Shown here: positions 28,436-36,910 of the stretch, in pieces
How the letters are laid out: each line of letters opens with the position of its first letter
Position numbering within the stretch: the first letter of the stretch is position 1
Source of the DNA: Rufibacter sp. LB8
Lineage (GTDB): Bacteria > Bacteroidota > Bacteroidia > Cytophagales > Hymenobacteraceae
Assembly: GCF_014876185.1 (NCBI RefSeq)
Contig: NZ_JADALJ010000001.1
Span: 248,001-312,000 of the forward strand
Direction of reading: 5' to 3'
Length of the DNA stretch: 64,000 nucleotides
Made by a program: the position numbers and the translations under genes
The notes under the pieces: generated by a model
Told to the model about the DNA's origin: nothing
The model's input: the letters and a program-made list of their open reading frames with translations, nothing else
The model's database searches: none

Positions 28436-28669
28436 TTATTTTTTGGCGTTGGCGCGGGTTACGGTGCGCACGTACAGGTCTTCCACCTTTTGGCGGGCCC
28501 ACGGCGTCTTTCGCAGAAACGTGAGGCTTGACTTGATGCTGGGGTCATGGGTGAAACTGTTGATCTTGATGCGTTCACCCAGTTCCTCCCAACCGTAACG
28601 GTCCACTAAAAACTCCAGAATTTTTTCCAGGGTTTGGCCGTGCAGCGGGTTGTTCTTCTGTTCTTCCAT
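28436..28669 (-). CDS. VF530-family small DNA-binding protein
   Basis: A 77-residue protein matching VF530 (DUF2132) along its length: [50 protein letters not shown] and VEDLY. VF530 proteins are small alpha-plus-beta proteins annotated as DNA-binding; the cellular role is unclear. It is 42 bp upstream of the pseudouridine synthase gene on the same strand and is probably co-transcribed. Confidence 0.9.
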   Translation of the reverse strand: MEEQKNNPLHGQTLEKILEFLVDRYGWEELGERIKINSFTHDPSIKSSLTFLRKTPWARQKVEDLYVRTVTRANAKK

Positions 28670-28763
28670 AAATGAATGGGCAAAGGTACGGTTTTGCCTT
28701 GAGTTTTACGTGCTTAGGCCGCAATTGGTACAAGGCACCGGTGCCTCTGGTAAAATGGGCATT

Positions 28764-28803
28764 CCGTTTTCGGGCTCATTTCCAGAAACGAAGCCAAAAA
28801 CGG
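28764..28803. repeat. GTTTTCGG-family palindrome (copy 12, mixed arms)
   Basis: Left arm CCGTTTTCGGGCTCATTTC belongs to the consensus subtype but the right arm GAAACGAAGCCAAAAACGG to the TTTTTGGCT subtype, so pairing is imperfect. Between divergent VF530 and hutU genes. Confidence 0.75.
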
Positions 28804-28848
28804 CAAGAGTAAGAACGTTCCAGAAGGGAGAGATGTGCCCATGATGGC

Positions 28849-28856
28849 TATTTTTG
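28849..28856 (+). promoter_or_regulatory. Candidate -7 box of hutU
   Basis: TATTTTTG matches the Bacteroidota -7 consensus exactly. No TTTG lies 19-21 bp upstream, so this is weak. Transcription from about 28863 would exclude the upstream ATG at 28861 and favour the hutU start at 28933. Confidence 0.3.
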
Positions 28857-28932
28857 GCGAATGGTTGTTAGCAATTCGGCCAGAAATCCTTACTTTCAGA
28901 GTCCAGAACCATACGCCAAGACTTTCTTCTCT

Positions 28933-30639
28933 ATGGAAACCCTCCAACCCCAGGCCACGGCCGCCCGCCTTACAGTAGCAGAGTTCATTCAGAAATACGC
29001 CAATCACCCGGTGTACATTCCGCCCACCGGCACGCAACTGAACGCCAAAAACTGGCCTTCTGAAGCCGCCTTGCGCATGTTCCTGAACAATTTGTCTGCC
29101 GAAGTGGCCGAGGACCCGGAACGTCTGGTGGTGTACGGTGGTATTGGCCAGGCCGCGCGCACGCCGCAAGACGCCCGCAAAATTGTAGAACTATTATTGA
29201 CCCTGGAAGAGGACGAAAGTCTGCTGGTGCAATCCGGTAAACCCGTGGGAAAAGTGCGTTCTCACCCAGAAGCGCCGCGCGTGTTGATCGCCAATAGCAA
29301 TCTGGTACCGCACTGGGCCACTTGGGAACATTTCAACAACCTGCGTGAGCGCGGCCTCATGATGTACGGCCAGATGACCGCCGGTTCCTGGATTTACATC
29401 GGCACACAGGGTATCTTGCAAGGCACGTATGAAACCTTTGCCGCCTGCGGAAGAATCCATTTCAACGGCGACCTTCGGCATAAATTGTTGGTCACCGGCG
29501 GACTGGGCGGCATGGGTGGCGCGCAACCCTTGGCAGCCACCATGGCGGGTGCCACCTTTCTGGGTGTAGATATTGACCCAGAACGCATCAAAAAACGCTT
29601 GGAAACCCGCTACCTGGACAAAATGACCTATGACTACCAGGAAGCCATGCGCCTGGTGCTGGCCGCCCAAGCCAAAGGTGAAGCCCTTTCCGTAGGCCTG
29701 GTGGGCGATATTGGCGATGTGCTGGAAAAACTGATCCAGGACAACATTACGCCAGACATTCTCACCGACCAGACCTCGGCACATGACCCTATCAACGGCT
29801 ACGTGCCCAACACCTTAACGCTCCCGCAGGCCAACGAACTCCGCGAAACGAACCCCGAGCAATACCGGCAACTGTCCATCAAAAGCATGGCCCGGCACGT
29901 GGGCTTTATGCTGGAATTGCAGCGCCGCGGCAGCAAGACCTTTGACTATGGCAACAACATAAGAGAATTCGCGCAGCAGGGCGGCGAGCCGAACGCGTTT
30001 GATATTCAAGGTTTCGTGCCGGAGTACATGCGCCCGCTGTTCTGCGAAGGCAAAGGCCCGTTCCGGTGGGCCGCTTTGTCTGGTGACCCCGAGGATATCA
30101 GAGTTACCGATGAAGCCCTGAAAGAACTCTTCCCCGAAAATACGCACATGATCAACTGGCTAGACCAGGCCCGCGAGAAAGTCGCATTCCAGGGCTTGCC
30201 ATGCCGTATCTGCTGGCTGGGCATGGGCGAACGCGAAAAAGCCGGCCTGCTGTTTAACCAACTGGTGCGTGACGGAAAAGTGAAAGCACCTATTGTCATC
30301 GGCAGGGATCACTTAGACTGCGGTTCCGTGGCCTCGCCCTACCGTGAGACCGAAGGCATGCTGGACGGTTCTGACGCGGTCTCAGACTGGCCATTGCTCA
30401 ACCTTATGGCCAACGCCAGCGGCGGCGCCACCTGGATTTCCTTCCACCACGGCGGGGGCGTGGGCATTGGCTATTCGCAGCACGCCGGCATGGTGATTCT
30501 GGCAGACGGCACAGACCGCGCCGAACGCTGCCTGCGCCGCGTGCTCCACAATGACCCCGCCCTCGGCATTTTCCGCCACGCAGATGCCGGTTATGACACC
30601 GCCCAGCAAACCGCCAAAGAATTCGGGTTGGAAGTATAA
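28933..30639 (+). CDS. hutU: Urocanate hydratase
   Basis: Second step of histidine degradation: urocanate to imidazolone propionate, with tightly bound NAD+. The 568-residue chain has [13 protein letters not shown] near residue 55 and the NAD-binding [20 protein letters not shown] at about 189-208. The catalytic region [20 protein letters not shown] then leads into [20 protein letters not shown] and [16 protein letters not shown]. Length fits the family (about 555). Start 28933 ([18 protein letters not shown]) is favoured by family length and by the candidate promoter. First gene of the hut run; hutH is not adjacent. Confidence 0.96.
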   Translation: METLQPQATAARLTVAEFIQKYANHPVYIPPTGTQLNAKNWPSEAALRMFLNNLSAEVAEDPERLVVYGGIGQAARTPQDARKIVELLLTLEEDESLLVQSGKPVGKVRSHPEAPRVLIANSNLVPHWATWEHFNNLRERGLMMYGQMTAGSWIYIGTQGILQGTYETFAACGRIHFNGDLRHKLLVTGGLGGMGGAQPLAATMAGATFLGVDIDPERIKKRLETRYLDKMTYDYQEAMRLVLAAQAKGEALSVGLVGDIGDVLEKLIQDNITPDILTDQTSAHDPINGYVPNTLTLPQANELRETNPEQYRQLSIKSMARHVGFMLELQRRGSKTFDYGNNIREFAQQGGEPNAFDIQGFVPEYMRPLFCEGKGPFRWAALSGDPEDIRVTDEALKELFPENTHMINWLDQAREKVAFQGLPCRICWLGMGEREKAGLLFNQLVRDGKVKAPIVIGRDHLDCGSVASPYRETEGMLDGSDAVSDWPLLNLMANASGGATWISFHHGGGVGIGYSQHAGMVILADGTDRAERCLRRVLHNDPALGIFRHADAGYDTAQQTAKEFGLEV

Positions 30640-30647
30640 GTCTTGGT

Positions 30648-30691
30648 TTCCGTTTTCGGGCTCATTTCCAGAATTGAGCCCGAAAACAGAA
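30648..30691. repeat. GTTTTCGG-family palindrome (copy 13)
   Basis: TTCCGTTTTCGGGCTCA paired with TGAGCCCGAAAACAGAA, 9 bp after the hutU stop. Confidence 0.85.
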
Positions 30692-30800
30692 ATATGCAGA
30701 GACATTTGTAAGTCCTCATACCACTACAAGGTAGGGTGAGCAATTGATAATCGTGTAAGCGTCAGAACACGATTCAAGTAAAGGCAACCTTCTACTACTT

Positions 30801-30830
30801 TGTCATCCTGAAAGGATCTTGTGGGCAAAC
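30801..30830 (+). repeat. 30-bp dispersed repeat, copy 2
   Basis: TGTCATCCTGAAAGGATCTT and the next 10 bases match 2741-2770 at 28 of 30 positions, same orientation, in the hutU-hutI spacer. The rest of this 286-bp spacer shows no gene. Confidence 0.7.
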
Positions 30831-30925
30831 TAGAAAAGCTTGTAATTATCAGGCTTTACAGCTGGCTAACTAGATTCTTTTAAGTTGATTATATGTATTC
30901 CCATTTTCTCTACTCACGCTAAACA

Positions 30926-32179
30926 ATGACTTCCACTACTGAAAACGTAACGCTATTAGGCCCCTTCGCTCAAGTTTTGACCATGGCTAATCTGCCAAAC
31001 GGCGGACCCATAGTTGATGACCAGTTGGAAGTATTGGAACAAGCAGGCGTATTGATGCAGGGCGAGAAAATCCTTGAAATAGCCTCCTATTCCGCGCTTC
31101 GCGAAAAAATAAAAAACACAGGTGCAGAGCTTCAGGAAATCACCGAGCCCATGGTGCTGTTGCCAGGCTTTATTGACGCGCACACACACCTATGTTATGC
31201 CGGCTCCAGGGCCAAGGATTATGCCCTCCGAGTGGCTGGAAAAACCTACCTTGACATTGCCCGCAGCGGCGGCGGGATTTTAGATACCGTCCGTAAAACG
31301 AGGGCGGCCAGCCAGGAAGAATTGGTGAAAACCTTGCTCCAGCGCTGCGCCCGTCACCTGGCCGAGGGCGTGACCACCTGTGAGGTGAAAAGCGGCTACG
31401 GTTTAACGGTGGCCGACGAACTCAAGATGTTGGAAGCCATTCAAACCGCTAATCAGCAGCAGGCCTTGGAGTTGGTACCAACCTGCTTAGCCGCGCACAT
31501 GTGCCCGCCAGAATTCACCAGCCCTAAGGAGTATTTAGAGATGGTGGTCCGGGAACTTCTGCCAATAGTAAAGGCGAAAAACCTGGCCAAACGCGTAGAT
31601 ATTTTCATTGAAGACACGGCTTTTTCAGAGGAGCTGGCCTTGGAATATTTGCAGAAAGCCAAGGAACTAGGGTTTGAGGTAACGGTGCATGCAGATCAGT
31701 TCAGCACCGGCGGAAGCCACGTTGCCGCCCAGGTACAGGCCATCAGCGCCGATCATCTGGAAGCCAGCGGAACGCACGAATTGGAAATGATGAAACAGGC
31801 CAAGGTAGTAGCTACTGTTCTGCCTGGTGCCTCATTAGGCTTGGGCATGCACTACGCGCCTGCGCGCCAAATGCTGGACCAGGGCCTCTGCGTAGCCATC
31901 GCCACTGACTGGAACCCCGGCTCCGCGCCCATGGGAGATTTATTGCTGCAGGCCGCGCTCTTGGGCGCCAGTCAGAAATTGACCATGGCAGAGACGCTGG
32001 CGGGCATCACCTACCGGGCCGCGCTGGCCTTGGGTTTGCAAGACAGAGGTACACTGGCAACCGGTCAACTCGCCGATTTTATCGCCTTTCCCACAGATCA
32101 TTACCAGGAGATTCTGTATGTGCAGGGCAAGCTCAAACCCACCAAAATCTGGAAAAAAGGTAACTTGGTGCATGGATAA
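30926..32179 (+). CDS. hutI: Imidazolonepropionase
   Basis: Third step of histidine degradation, hydrolysing imidazolone propionate to N-formimidoyl-glutamate. The 417-residue amidohydrolase-fold protein has the metal motif GFIDAHTHLCYAGSRAKDY near residues 80-98 (HxH). EVKSGYGL falls near 153, a metal-site His in VTVHADQFSTGGSH near 254-267, and the Asp in IATDWNPGSAPMGDL near 326-340. Length fits the family. It lies 286 bp after hutU and 171 bp before hutG. Confidence 0.96.
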   Translation: MTSTTENVTLLGPFAQVLTMANLPNGGPIVDDQLEVLEQAGVLMQGEKILEIASYSALREKIKNTGAELQEITEPMVLLPGFIDAHTHLCYAGSRAKDYALRVAGKTYLDIARSGGGILDTVRKTRAASQEELVKTLLQRCARHLAEGVTTCEVKSGYGLTVADELKMLEAIQTANQQQALELVPTCLAAHMCPPEFTSPKEYLEMVVRELLPIVKAKNLAKRVDIFIEDTAFSEELALEYLQKAKELGFEVTVHADQFSTGGSHVAAQVQAISADHLEASGTHELEMMKQAKVVATVLPGASLGLGMHYAPARQMLDQGLCVAIATDWNPGSAPMGDLLLQAALLGASQKLTMAETLAGITYRAALALGLQDRGTLATGQLADFIAFPTDHYQEILYVQGKLKPTKIWKKGNLVHG

Positions 32180-32350
32180 AAACATTTGCTAGCTAGTTGG
32201 CAAGCTTTTTCGGCCTCCTTTAAACGGTATAGAATAGGTTCCTTCTGATTTTGTGAGTATTTTACCAGGGTAGCCAGAAATGGACTGCTTTCTAAGAAAA
32301 GTCAAATAGCGCGCTCCAAAACTTATACATCCACCAAAAAAGCCACCGTT

Positions 32351-33313
32351 ATGTACAAACCTGCAGAGAAAGCCGCCTGGAAAGGACGCACTGATGTGCA
32401 GGACGGTGAGATGGGGATGCGCTGGCACCAAGTCATTCATCTGCTGGACCTGTCGCGTGACATTCCGGAAGGCGAGGGCGGCGTGGCAATTCTGGGCTTC
32501 TGCTGTGACGAGGGTGTGCGCCGAAACCAGGGCAGAGTAGGAGCTTCTGCCGCGCCCGCTGCCCTAAGGCAGATCATGGGCTCCTTTGCCGACCATCTGC
32601 CCGAAGGCACTGAACTCTACGGCTGCGGCGATGTCTTCTGCCCCAACCAAAAACTAGAGGAAGCCCAGGCCCAACTAGGCCGAAAAATCCACCAATTGCT
32701 CAGCCGCGGCTACAAACCGGTGGTGCTGGGCGGAGGCCACGAGACCGCGTATGGGCATTTTCTGGGAATCCAGAAGAGTTTGCCACCCGGTAAAACCCTG
32801 GGAATTATAAATTTCGATGCCCATTTTGACCTAAGGAGTTATGCCCAGCAGTCTAGTTCTGGCACGCCATTTCTGCAGATAGCCCATGAGCTCCAGAAAA
32901 CAGAGCAGTCGTTCCATTACCTGTGCCTTGGCATTCAGGAATATGGCAACACGCGCAAGCTGTTCCAGACGGCCAATGAACTAGGAACGACGTTTGTGAC
33001 GGCGCAGGAAATGATGGATCCCGCGTCCTCTTCTGCCCAAACCAAACTACAAGATTTTCTTGCCACCGTAGATCATGTGTTCCTGACCATTGATTTAGAT
33101 GTGTTTGCCGCGGCCTTCGCGCCGGGCGTGAGCGCGCCCAATGCCATGGGAATAACGCCTTACCTGGCGCAACCGCTGTTGCAGACCATTGTTACCTCTG
33201 GCAAGCTTTTCTCTGCGGAGGTAGTGGAACTCAACCCCACCGTGGACCAAGACAACCGCACCGCCCGCCTGGCCGCCTCCCTCATTTACCAAATGGTGCA
33301 GCACTGGCGGTAA
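32351..33313 (+). CDS. hutG: Formimidoylglutamase (arginase fold)
   Basis: Hydrolyses N-formimidoyl-glutamate to glutamate and formamide. The 320-residue ureohydrolase has the Mn-binding motifs GGGHETAYGH near residue 129, NFDAHFDLR near 154 and TIDLDVFAAAFAPGVSAPNA near 246-265. All are needed for the binuclear Mn site and are intact. Context right after hutI separates it from arginase and agmatinase, which share the fold. Substrate assignment rests on this neighbourhood. Confidence 0.92.
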   Translation: MYKPAEKAAWKGRTDVQDGEMGMRWHQVIHLLDLSRDIPEGEGGVAILGFCCDEGVRRNQGRVGASAAPAALRQIMGSFADHLPEGTELYGCGDVFCPNQKLEEAQAQLGRKIHQLLSRGYKPVVLGGGHETAYGHFLGIQKSLPPGKTLGIINFDAHFDLRSYAQQSSSGTPFLQIAHELQKTEQSFHYLCLGIQEYGNTRKLFQTANELGTTFVTAQEMMDPASSSAQTKLQDFLATVDHVFLTIDLDVFAAAFAPGVSAPNAMGITPYLAQPLLQTIVTSGKLFSAEVVELNPTVDQDNRTARLAASLIYQMVQHWR

Positions 33314-33395
33314 GGTTTTTTGTAGGCTATATGCTATTGCTACTTAGGAATTGGCGATAGCATTTAATAATTGAAAAATAACTGCCTAATAAACG

Positions 33396-33564
33396 CAGAT
33401 TCTCCCCTTGAGGGGAGCGTAGAGGGGTGTTTACATTGGAGAGCACTAATACTAGGTTTTGTTTCAAATACTTTCTCGAAAGATAAAATAAAAGAAGCAA
33501 GTTATTTAAGCGTGAATAAGCTTGTGTAAACACCCCTCTGCGCTCCCCTCAAGGGGAGAATCTG
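33396..33564. mobile_element. MITE-like element with 40-bp terminal inverted repeats
   Basis: Arms 33396-33435 and 33525-33564 are inverted copies, 39 of 40 identical, each starting CAGATTCTCCCCTTGAGGGG from the outside. The 89-bp AT-rich centre has no open frame. The whole 169-bp unit lies between the convergent hutG and ppc genes. No clear target duplication is visible and no transposase is in the window, so it is non-autonomous if mobile. Confidence 0.7.
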
Positions 33565-33628
33565 TAAGTGTAAAGGCTCTACTCTGTGGATTTGAGAATT
33601 CTTATAATGCCTAAGTTTATGTCAGTTG

Positions 33629-33668
33629 CCGTTTTCGGGCTCATTTCCAGAAACGGAGCCAAAAACGG
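33629..33668. repeat. GTTTTCGG-family palindrome (copy 14, mixed arms)
   Basis: CCGTTTTCGGGCTCATTTC with right arm GAAACGGAGCCAAAAACGG of another subtype. 8 bp beyond the ppc stop. Confidence 0.8.
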
Positions 33669-33675
33669 AAAAGCC

Positions 33676-36255
33676 TTAGGCTGAATTCCGTTCGGCGTTG
33701 ATAATACCGAAGGAGCAGCGCATGACCAGTTTCTCGTAGGTTTTCTTCATGGCCGTCTCAGTCTGCTGTTCCTCCATTTCCCTGATGTGCGTGAGCGCGA
33801 ACTGCTGAATGGTGAGCAGCGGCAACTCAATGCGCTGGCGCATCTGAATAGACACCAGGTTCTGCGGATTGGCCTCCATCAAATGCTCGGCACCGGTGAG
33901 CCGGAGCACAAAATCTCGGGTGAGTTTGAATTCGTCATGGATTAGGCGCCAGACCGGGCCGTATTTGGGGTGCTGGGCCAGAAACGCCGTGAGCGGGAAA
34001 AAGCACTTGGTCATGGCCATCTCACAGTTCCCCAGGAGCGTCTTGAAAAACAGCGAGCGTTTGTATAATTCCTGAATGGCGGGCCAGGCACCGTCGGCTT
34101 CCAGTTTGGCTAGGGCCGTGCCCACGCCGTAATAGCCGGGCAGGTTCTGCTTGAGTTGGCTCCAGGACCCCACGTACGGCACGGCGCGCAAATCATTCAG
34201 GTTCAGTTTGCCGGGTTTGCGTTTAGATGGGCGGCTGCCGATGTTGGCTTCAGCATAATAGCGTAAGGGGCTGGCATAATTCAGGTATTCCAGAAAATCT
34301 GGGTGGGTTTTGAGCGCGTTGTAGGCGGTGTAACTTTCCTGGGCCAGGCGTTGCAGCACTACTTCTTCCTGCGGGAGCAACGTAGGCGCATTGGTCCCGA
34401 ACAAGCCGTTCCGGATGCCCGCGTGCAGCAACTGCTCCATGTTATAGCGCGCTGAATTGATAGTCCCGAAGTTGGAACTGATGGTCTGGCCCTGAATGGT
34501 AAGCTGGATTTCCTTGCGCGATATATTGCTGCCGTGCGCCGCGTAGAATTGGTGCGTTCTTCCGCCGCCGCGCGCCGGTGGACCGCCTCGGCCGTCAAAG
34601 AAGACCACCTGTACGTCATACTGTTGGGCCAGTTGGCTCAGGGTTTCCTTGGCTTTGTAAATGCTCCAGTTGGCCATTAGATAACCGCCGTCTTTGGTGC
34701 CGTCTGAGAAGCCCAGCATAATGGTCTGTATGTTGCCTCGGCGCTGCAAATGCTGGCGGTACGTTGCCGTCTGGTACAGTTGTTCCATCACCTGGCCCGC
34801 GTTGTTCAGGTCATCAATGGTCTCAAACAAGGGCACAATGTCAACGGTCAATTCTTCGGGGCGCCAGCCGGAAAGCAGAAACAAACCATAGACTTGCATA
34901 ATGTCCAGGGCGCTGGTGCTGTGGCTGATGATGTAGCGGTGGCAGCCTTCGGGGCCGTTGATCTGCTGAATGGTTTTGATGGCCGCCATGGATTCCAGCG
35001 TGTCGCGGAGCAGGTCATCTGTAACTACATTAGCGTCAATGGATTTTGTGATGTTCAATAGCACCGAGATTTTCTCCTGGTCTGGTAATTGCGTGTAATT
35101 TTGGGGCAGCGCCTCCGTGTTTTCGGCCAGAAATTCAAGCAGTTCCGTATGCGCCGAACTGTCTTGCCTGATGTCCAGGGAAGTAAAAAACAGCCCGAAC
35201 AACTCCACTTTGCGCAACAGATTCTCCGCCAGGTCCAGGAAAAGGCCGTTGTGTTCCTGCACCAGGGTCTGCTTCACACGCTGCAGCGTCTGTAAAATTT
35301 CGTCTTTGGTGATATCGGCTTGGTGACCGGGCAGGAACAGGTTGTTGTAGAGTTTTTCCTCCAGCGCCACCAGTTCATTGAGCACGCCTTTAAAGGTGAG
35401 TCGGCGCTTGAGCTCGCGCACGTCACGGTAATATGATTTGATGATGCTGGTGCGGAGCGCCTCGGCCACCTGCAGCGTAATGGCTGCCGTGACAAACGGA
35501 TTGCCGTCGCGGTCGCCTCCGGGCCAGAAGCCAAGCCTGATCAAGGGCTGCTCCTCAGAAACCGCCTCAGGGAACTGGTTTTTCAGATAACTCAGAATCT
35601 GCCCCGCCGCCTGGTAAAACACATTTTCCAGGTACCAAACCAAACTCACGGCCTCATCAAACGGACTGGGTTTCTCGTTTTTGAAAAAAGGCGTCTTGCC
35701 CAGTTGCTGCAAATAGCTGTTCACCTGGCTGGTATTGTCCTGCAGCAGCGCCTGCGACAAATCATTGATGATGCCCAAGACCTCGCTGGGGTAAAACTGC
35801 GTGGGGTGGGCGGTGAGCACCAGGCGCACGGCAAAATCCTTCAGCTTTTCCTTTAACTGGGGTTGGGTCTGGGTTTGCACCACTTCGGCCTGCAGGTGGC
35901 GCAGCGTGCCGGTGCCGCTCATGTCATGGATTTCCTTGAACGCCGCGTCTTCCAGGGCGTCAAATAAAACCACCTGCCGCTCTGCGTACTGGATAAACCG
36001 GAACAAAAGGTCGGTCTGTTCCTGCTCAGTGCGGTAGGTGGTGTACTGCTCCAGAAAAGAAGAGATGATCTGGCTGGGGCTCTGGTTTTTCTGGAAGCCT
36101 TCCTCGCAGTGAATCAGGAAAATGGACAGCAGCACGCCCGTTTTCTCCACCCTATGAAACGGGAGCGAGGTGAACAGGCTGTTGTATAGTTGGAATTTAA
36201 GGCCTACGTGTTTGTTGAAAATCTGCAAGGCACTGCTGTTGGAAGAACCGTCCAT
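33676..36255 (-). CDS. ppc: Phosphoenolpyruvate carboxylase
   Basis: Carboxylates phosphoenolpyruvate with bicarbonate to oxaloacetate, an anaplerotic step. The 859-residue protein has the catalytic-His region LVLTAHPTQFYPSEVLG near 144-160 (Gln where E. coli has Glu after HPT), PGGDRDGNPFVTAAI near 249, and GFSDGTKDGGYLMANW near 511. FFDGRGGPPARGGGRTHQF near 550 completes the active-site loops. Length is slightly below the 883 residues of E. coli Ppc. It stands alone on the minus strand, convergent with hutG. Confidence 0.96.
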   Translation of the reverse strand: MDGSSNSSALQIFNKHVGLKFQLYNSLFTSLPFHRVEKTGVLLSIFLIHCEEGFQKNQSPSQIISSFLEQYTTYRTEQEQTDLLFRFIQYAERQVVLFDALEDAAFKEIHDMSGTGTLRHLQAEVVQTQTQPQLKEKLKDFAVRLVLTAHPTQFYPSEVLGIINDLSQALLQDNTSQVNSYLQQLGKTPFFKNEKPSPFDEAVSLVWYLENVFYQAAGQILSYLKNQFPEAVSEEQPLIRLGFWPGGDRDGNPFVTAAITLQVAEALRTSIIKSYYRDVRELKRRLTFKGVLNELVALEEKLYNNLFLPGHQADITKDEILQTLQRVKQTLVQEHNGLFLDLAENLLRKVELFGLFFTSLDIRQDSSAHTELLEFLAENTEALPQNYTQLPDQEKISVLLNITKSIDANVVTDDLLRDTLESMAAIKTIQQINGPEGCHRYIISHSTSALDIMQVYGLFLLSGWRPEELTVDIVPLFETIDDLNNAGQVMEQLYQTATYRQHLQRRGNIQTIMLGFSDGTKDGGYLMANWSIYKAKETLSQLAQQYDVQVVFFDGRGGPPARGGGRTHQFYAAHGSNISRKEIQLTIQGQTISSNFGTINSARYNMEQLLHAGIRNGLFGTNAPTLLPQEEVVLQRLAQESYTAYNALKTHPDFLEYLNYASPLRYYAEANIGSRPSKRKPGKLNLNDLRAVPYVGSWSQLKQNLPGYYGVGTALAKLEADGAWPAIQELYKRSLFFKTLLGNCEMAMTKCFFPLTAFLAQHPKYGPVWRLIHDEFKLTRDFVLRLTGAEHLMEANPQNLVSIQMRQRIELPLLTIQQFALTHIREMEEQQTETAMKKTYEKLVMRCSFGIINAERNSA

Positions 36256-36489
36256 GGGGCAAAAGAAGCTGTTTATAGTGTTCGCGGAATCTCCTCTTCT
36301 TACGAAGCCGAGCGATTTCGCGCCGATGTGTTGGGTAATTGCTAAATATATTGTAATTTCTATGTATTAGGAAGGAGTTTTGTAACTAAATGTGTACATG
36401 GTTTTAAAATCGATATAGAAATTTAAGTTGGTTTGCCAAAATCATTCAAAAGCTGACTGAATGAATTCCAATTTTTCAGGCGAATTCCT

Positions 36490-36525
36490 GTTTTTGCCCT
36501 CATTTCTGAAAACGAGCCCGAAAAC
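36490..36525. repeat. GTTTTCGG-family palindrome (copy 15, diverged)
   Basis: GTTTTTGCCCTCATTTCTG paired with AAACGAGCCCGAAAAC; a decayed copy in the ppc-transporter region. Confidence 0.65.
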
Positions 36526-36788
36526 GCACTACCTCCTCAACTATTTGTCTTGCTAGGCCGAGTCTCCTAACGCATCTGCTCCTTGGTTGTTTCCTCCTTC
36601 TTGGTTGCTTCCAGTTTCCTCGGATTTTTCTCCCTCCTCGGTCTGTAAGGGGACAGACCGAGGAAACAGGAAACGGATTCCTTGCAGTTCTATATGTGAT
36701 TACCGGCGAGATTGGAGATTCGCTTCATCTCTTGTCACAAGTCTGGAGACTCGCGCCAGCGCAGGCCAAAGCTGGAGCATAAGACAGA
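36526..36788. repeat. Gene-free repeat-rich spacer upstream of ppc
   Basis: Part of the 655-bp gap 36256-36910. It holds a second copy of the CTCCTCGGTCTGT hairpin (36634-36665) and a shortened relative (36703-36759) of the 10601-10738 cluster ending GTCTGGAGACTCGCGCCAG. No coding frame is convincing. Confidence 0.6.
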
Positions 36789-36834
36789 TTTCCGTTTTGG
36801 GGCTCAATTCTGGAAACGGAGCCAAAAACGGAAA
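36789..36834. repeat. GTTTTCGG-family palindrome (copy 16, mixed arms)
   Basis: TTTCCGTTTTGGGGCTCAATTC with right arm GGAAACGGAGCCAAAAACGG. Confidence 0.75.
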
Positions 36835-36849
36835 ATCCTGAGTTCTATA

Positions 36850-36893
36850 AAAACAGCAAAGGCAGAAGCGTGAACTTCTGCCTTTGCTGTTGT
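36850..36893 (-). terminator. Intrinsic terminator of the pectin-catabolic operon
   Basis: An 18-bp perfect stem (AACAGCAAAGGCAGAAGC and complement) with a GTGA loop. Read on the minus strand it is followed by a T-rich tract (CTGTTTTTATAG). It lies 18 bp beyond the stop of the transporter gene, the last gene of the leftward operon. Confidence 0.9.
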
Positions 36894-36910
36894 CTTAAAT
36901 TTTCAAGGGC

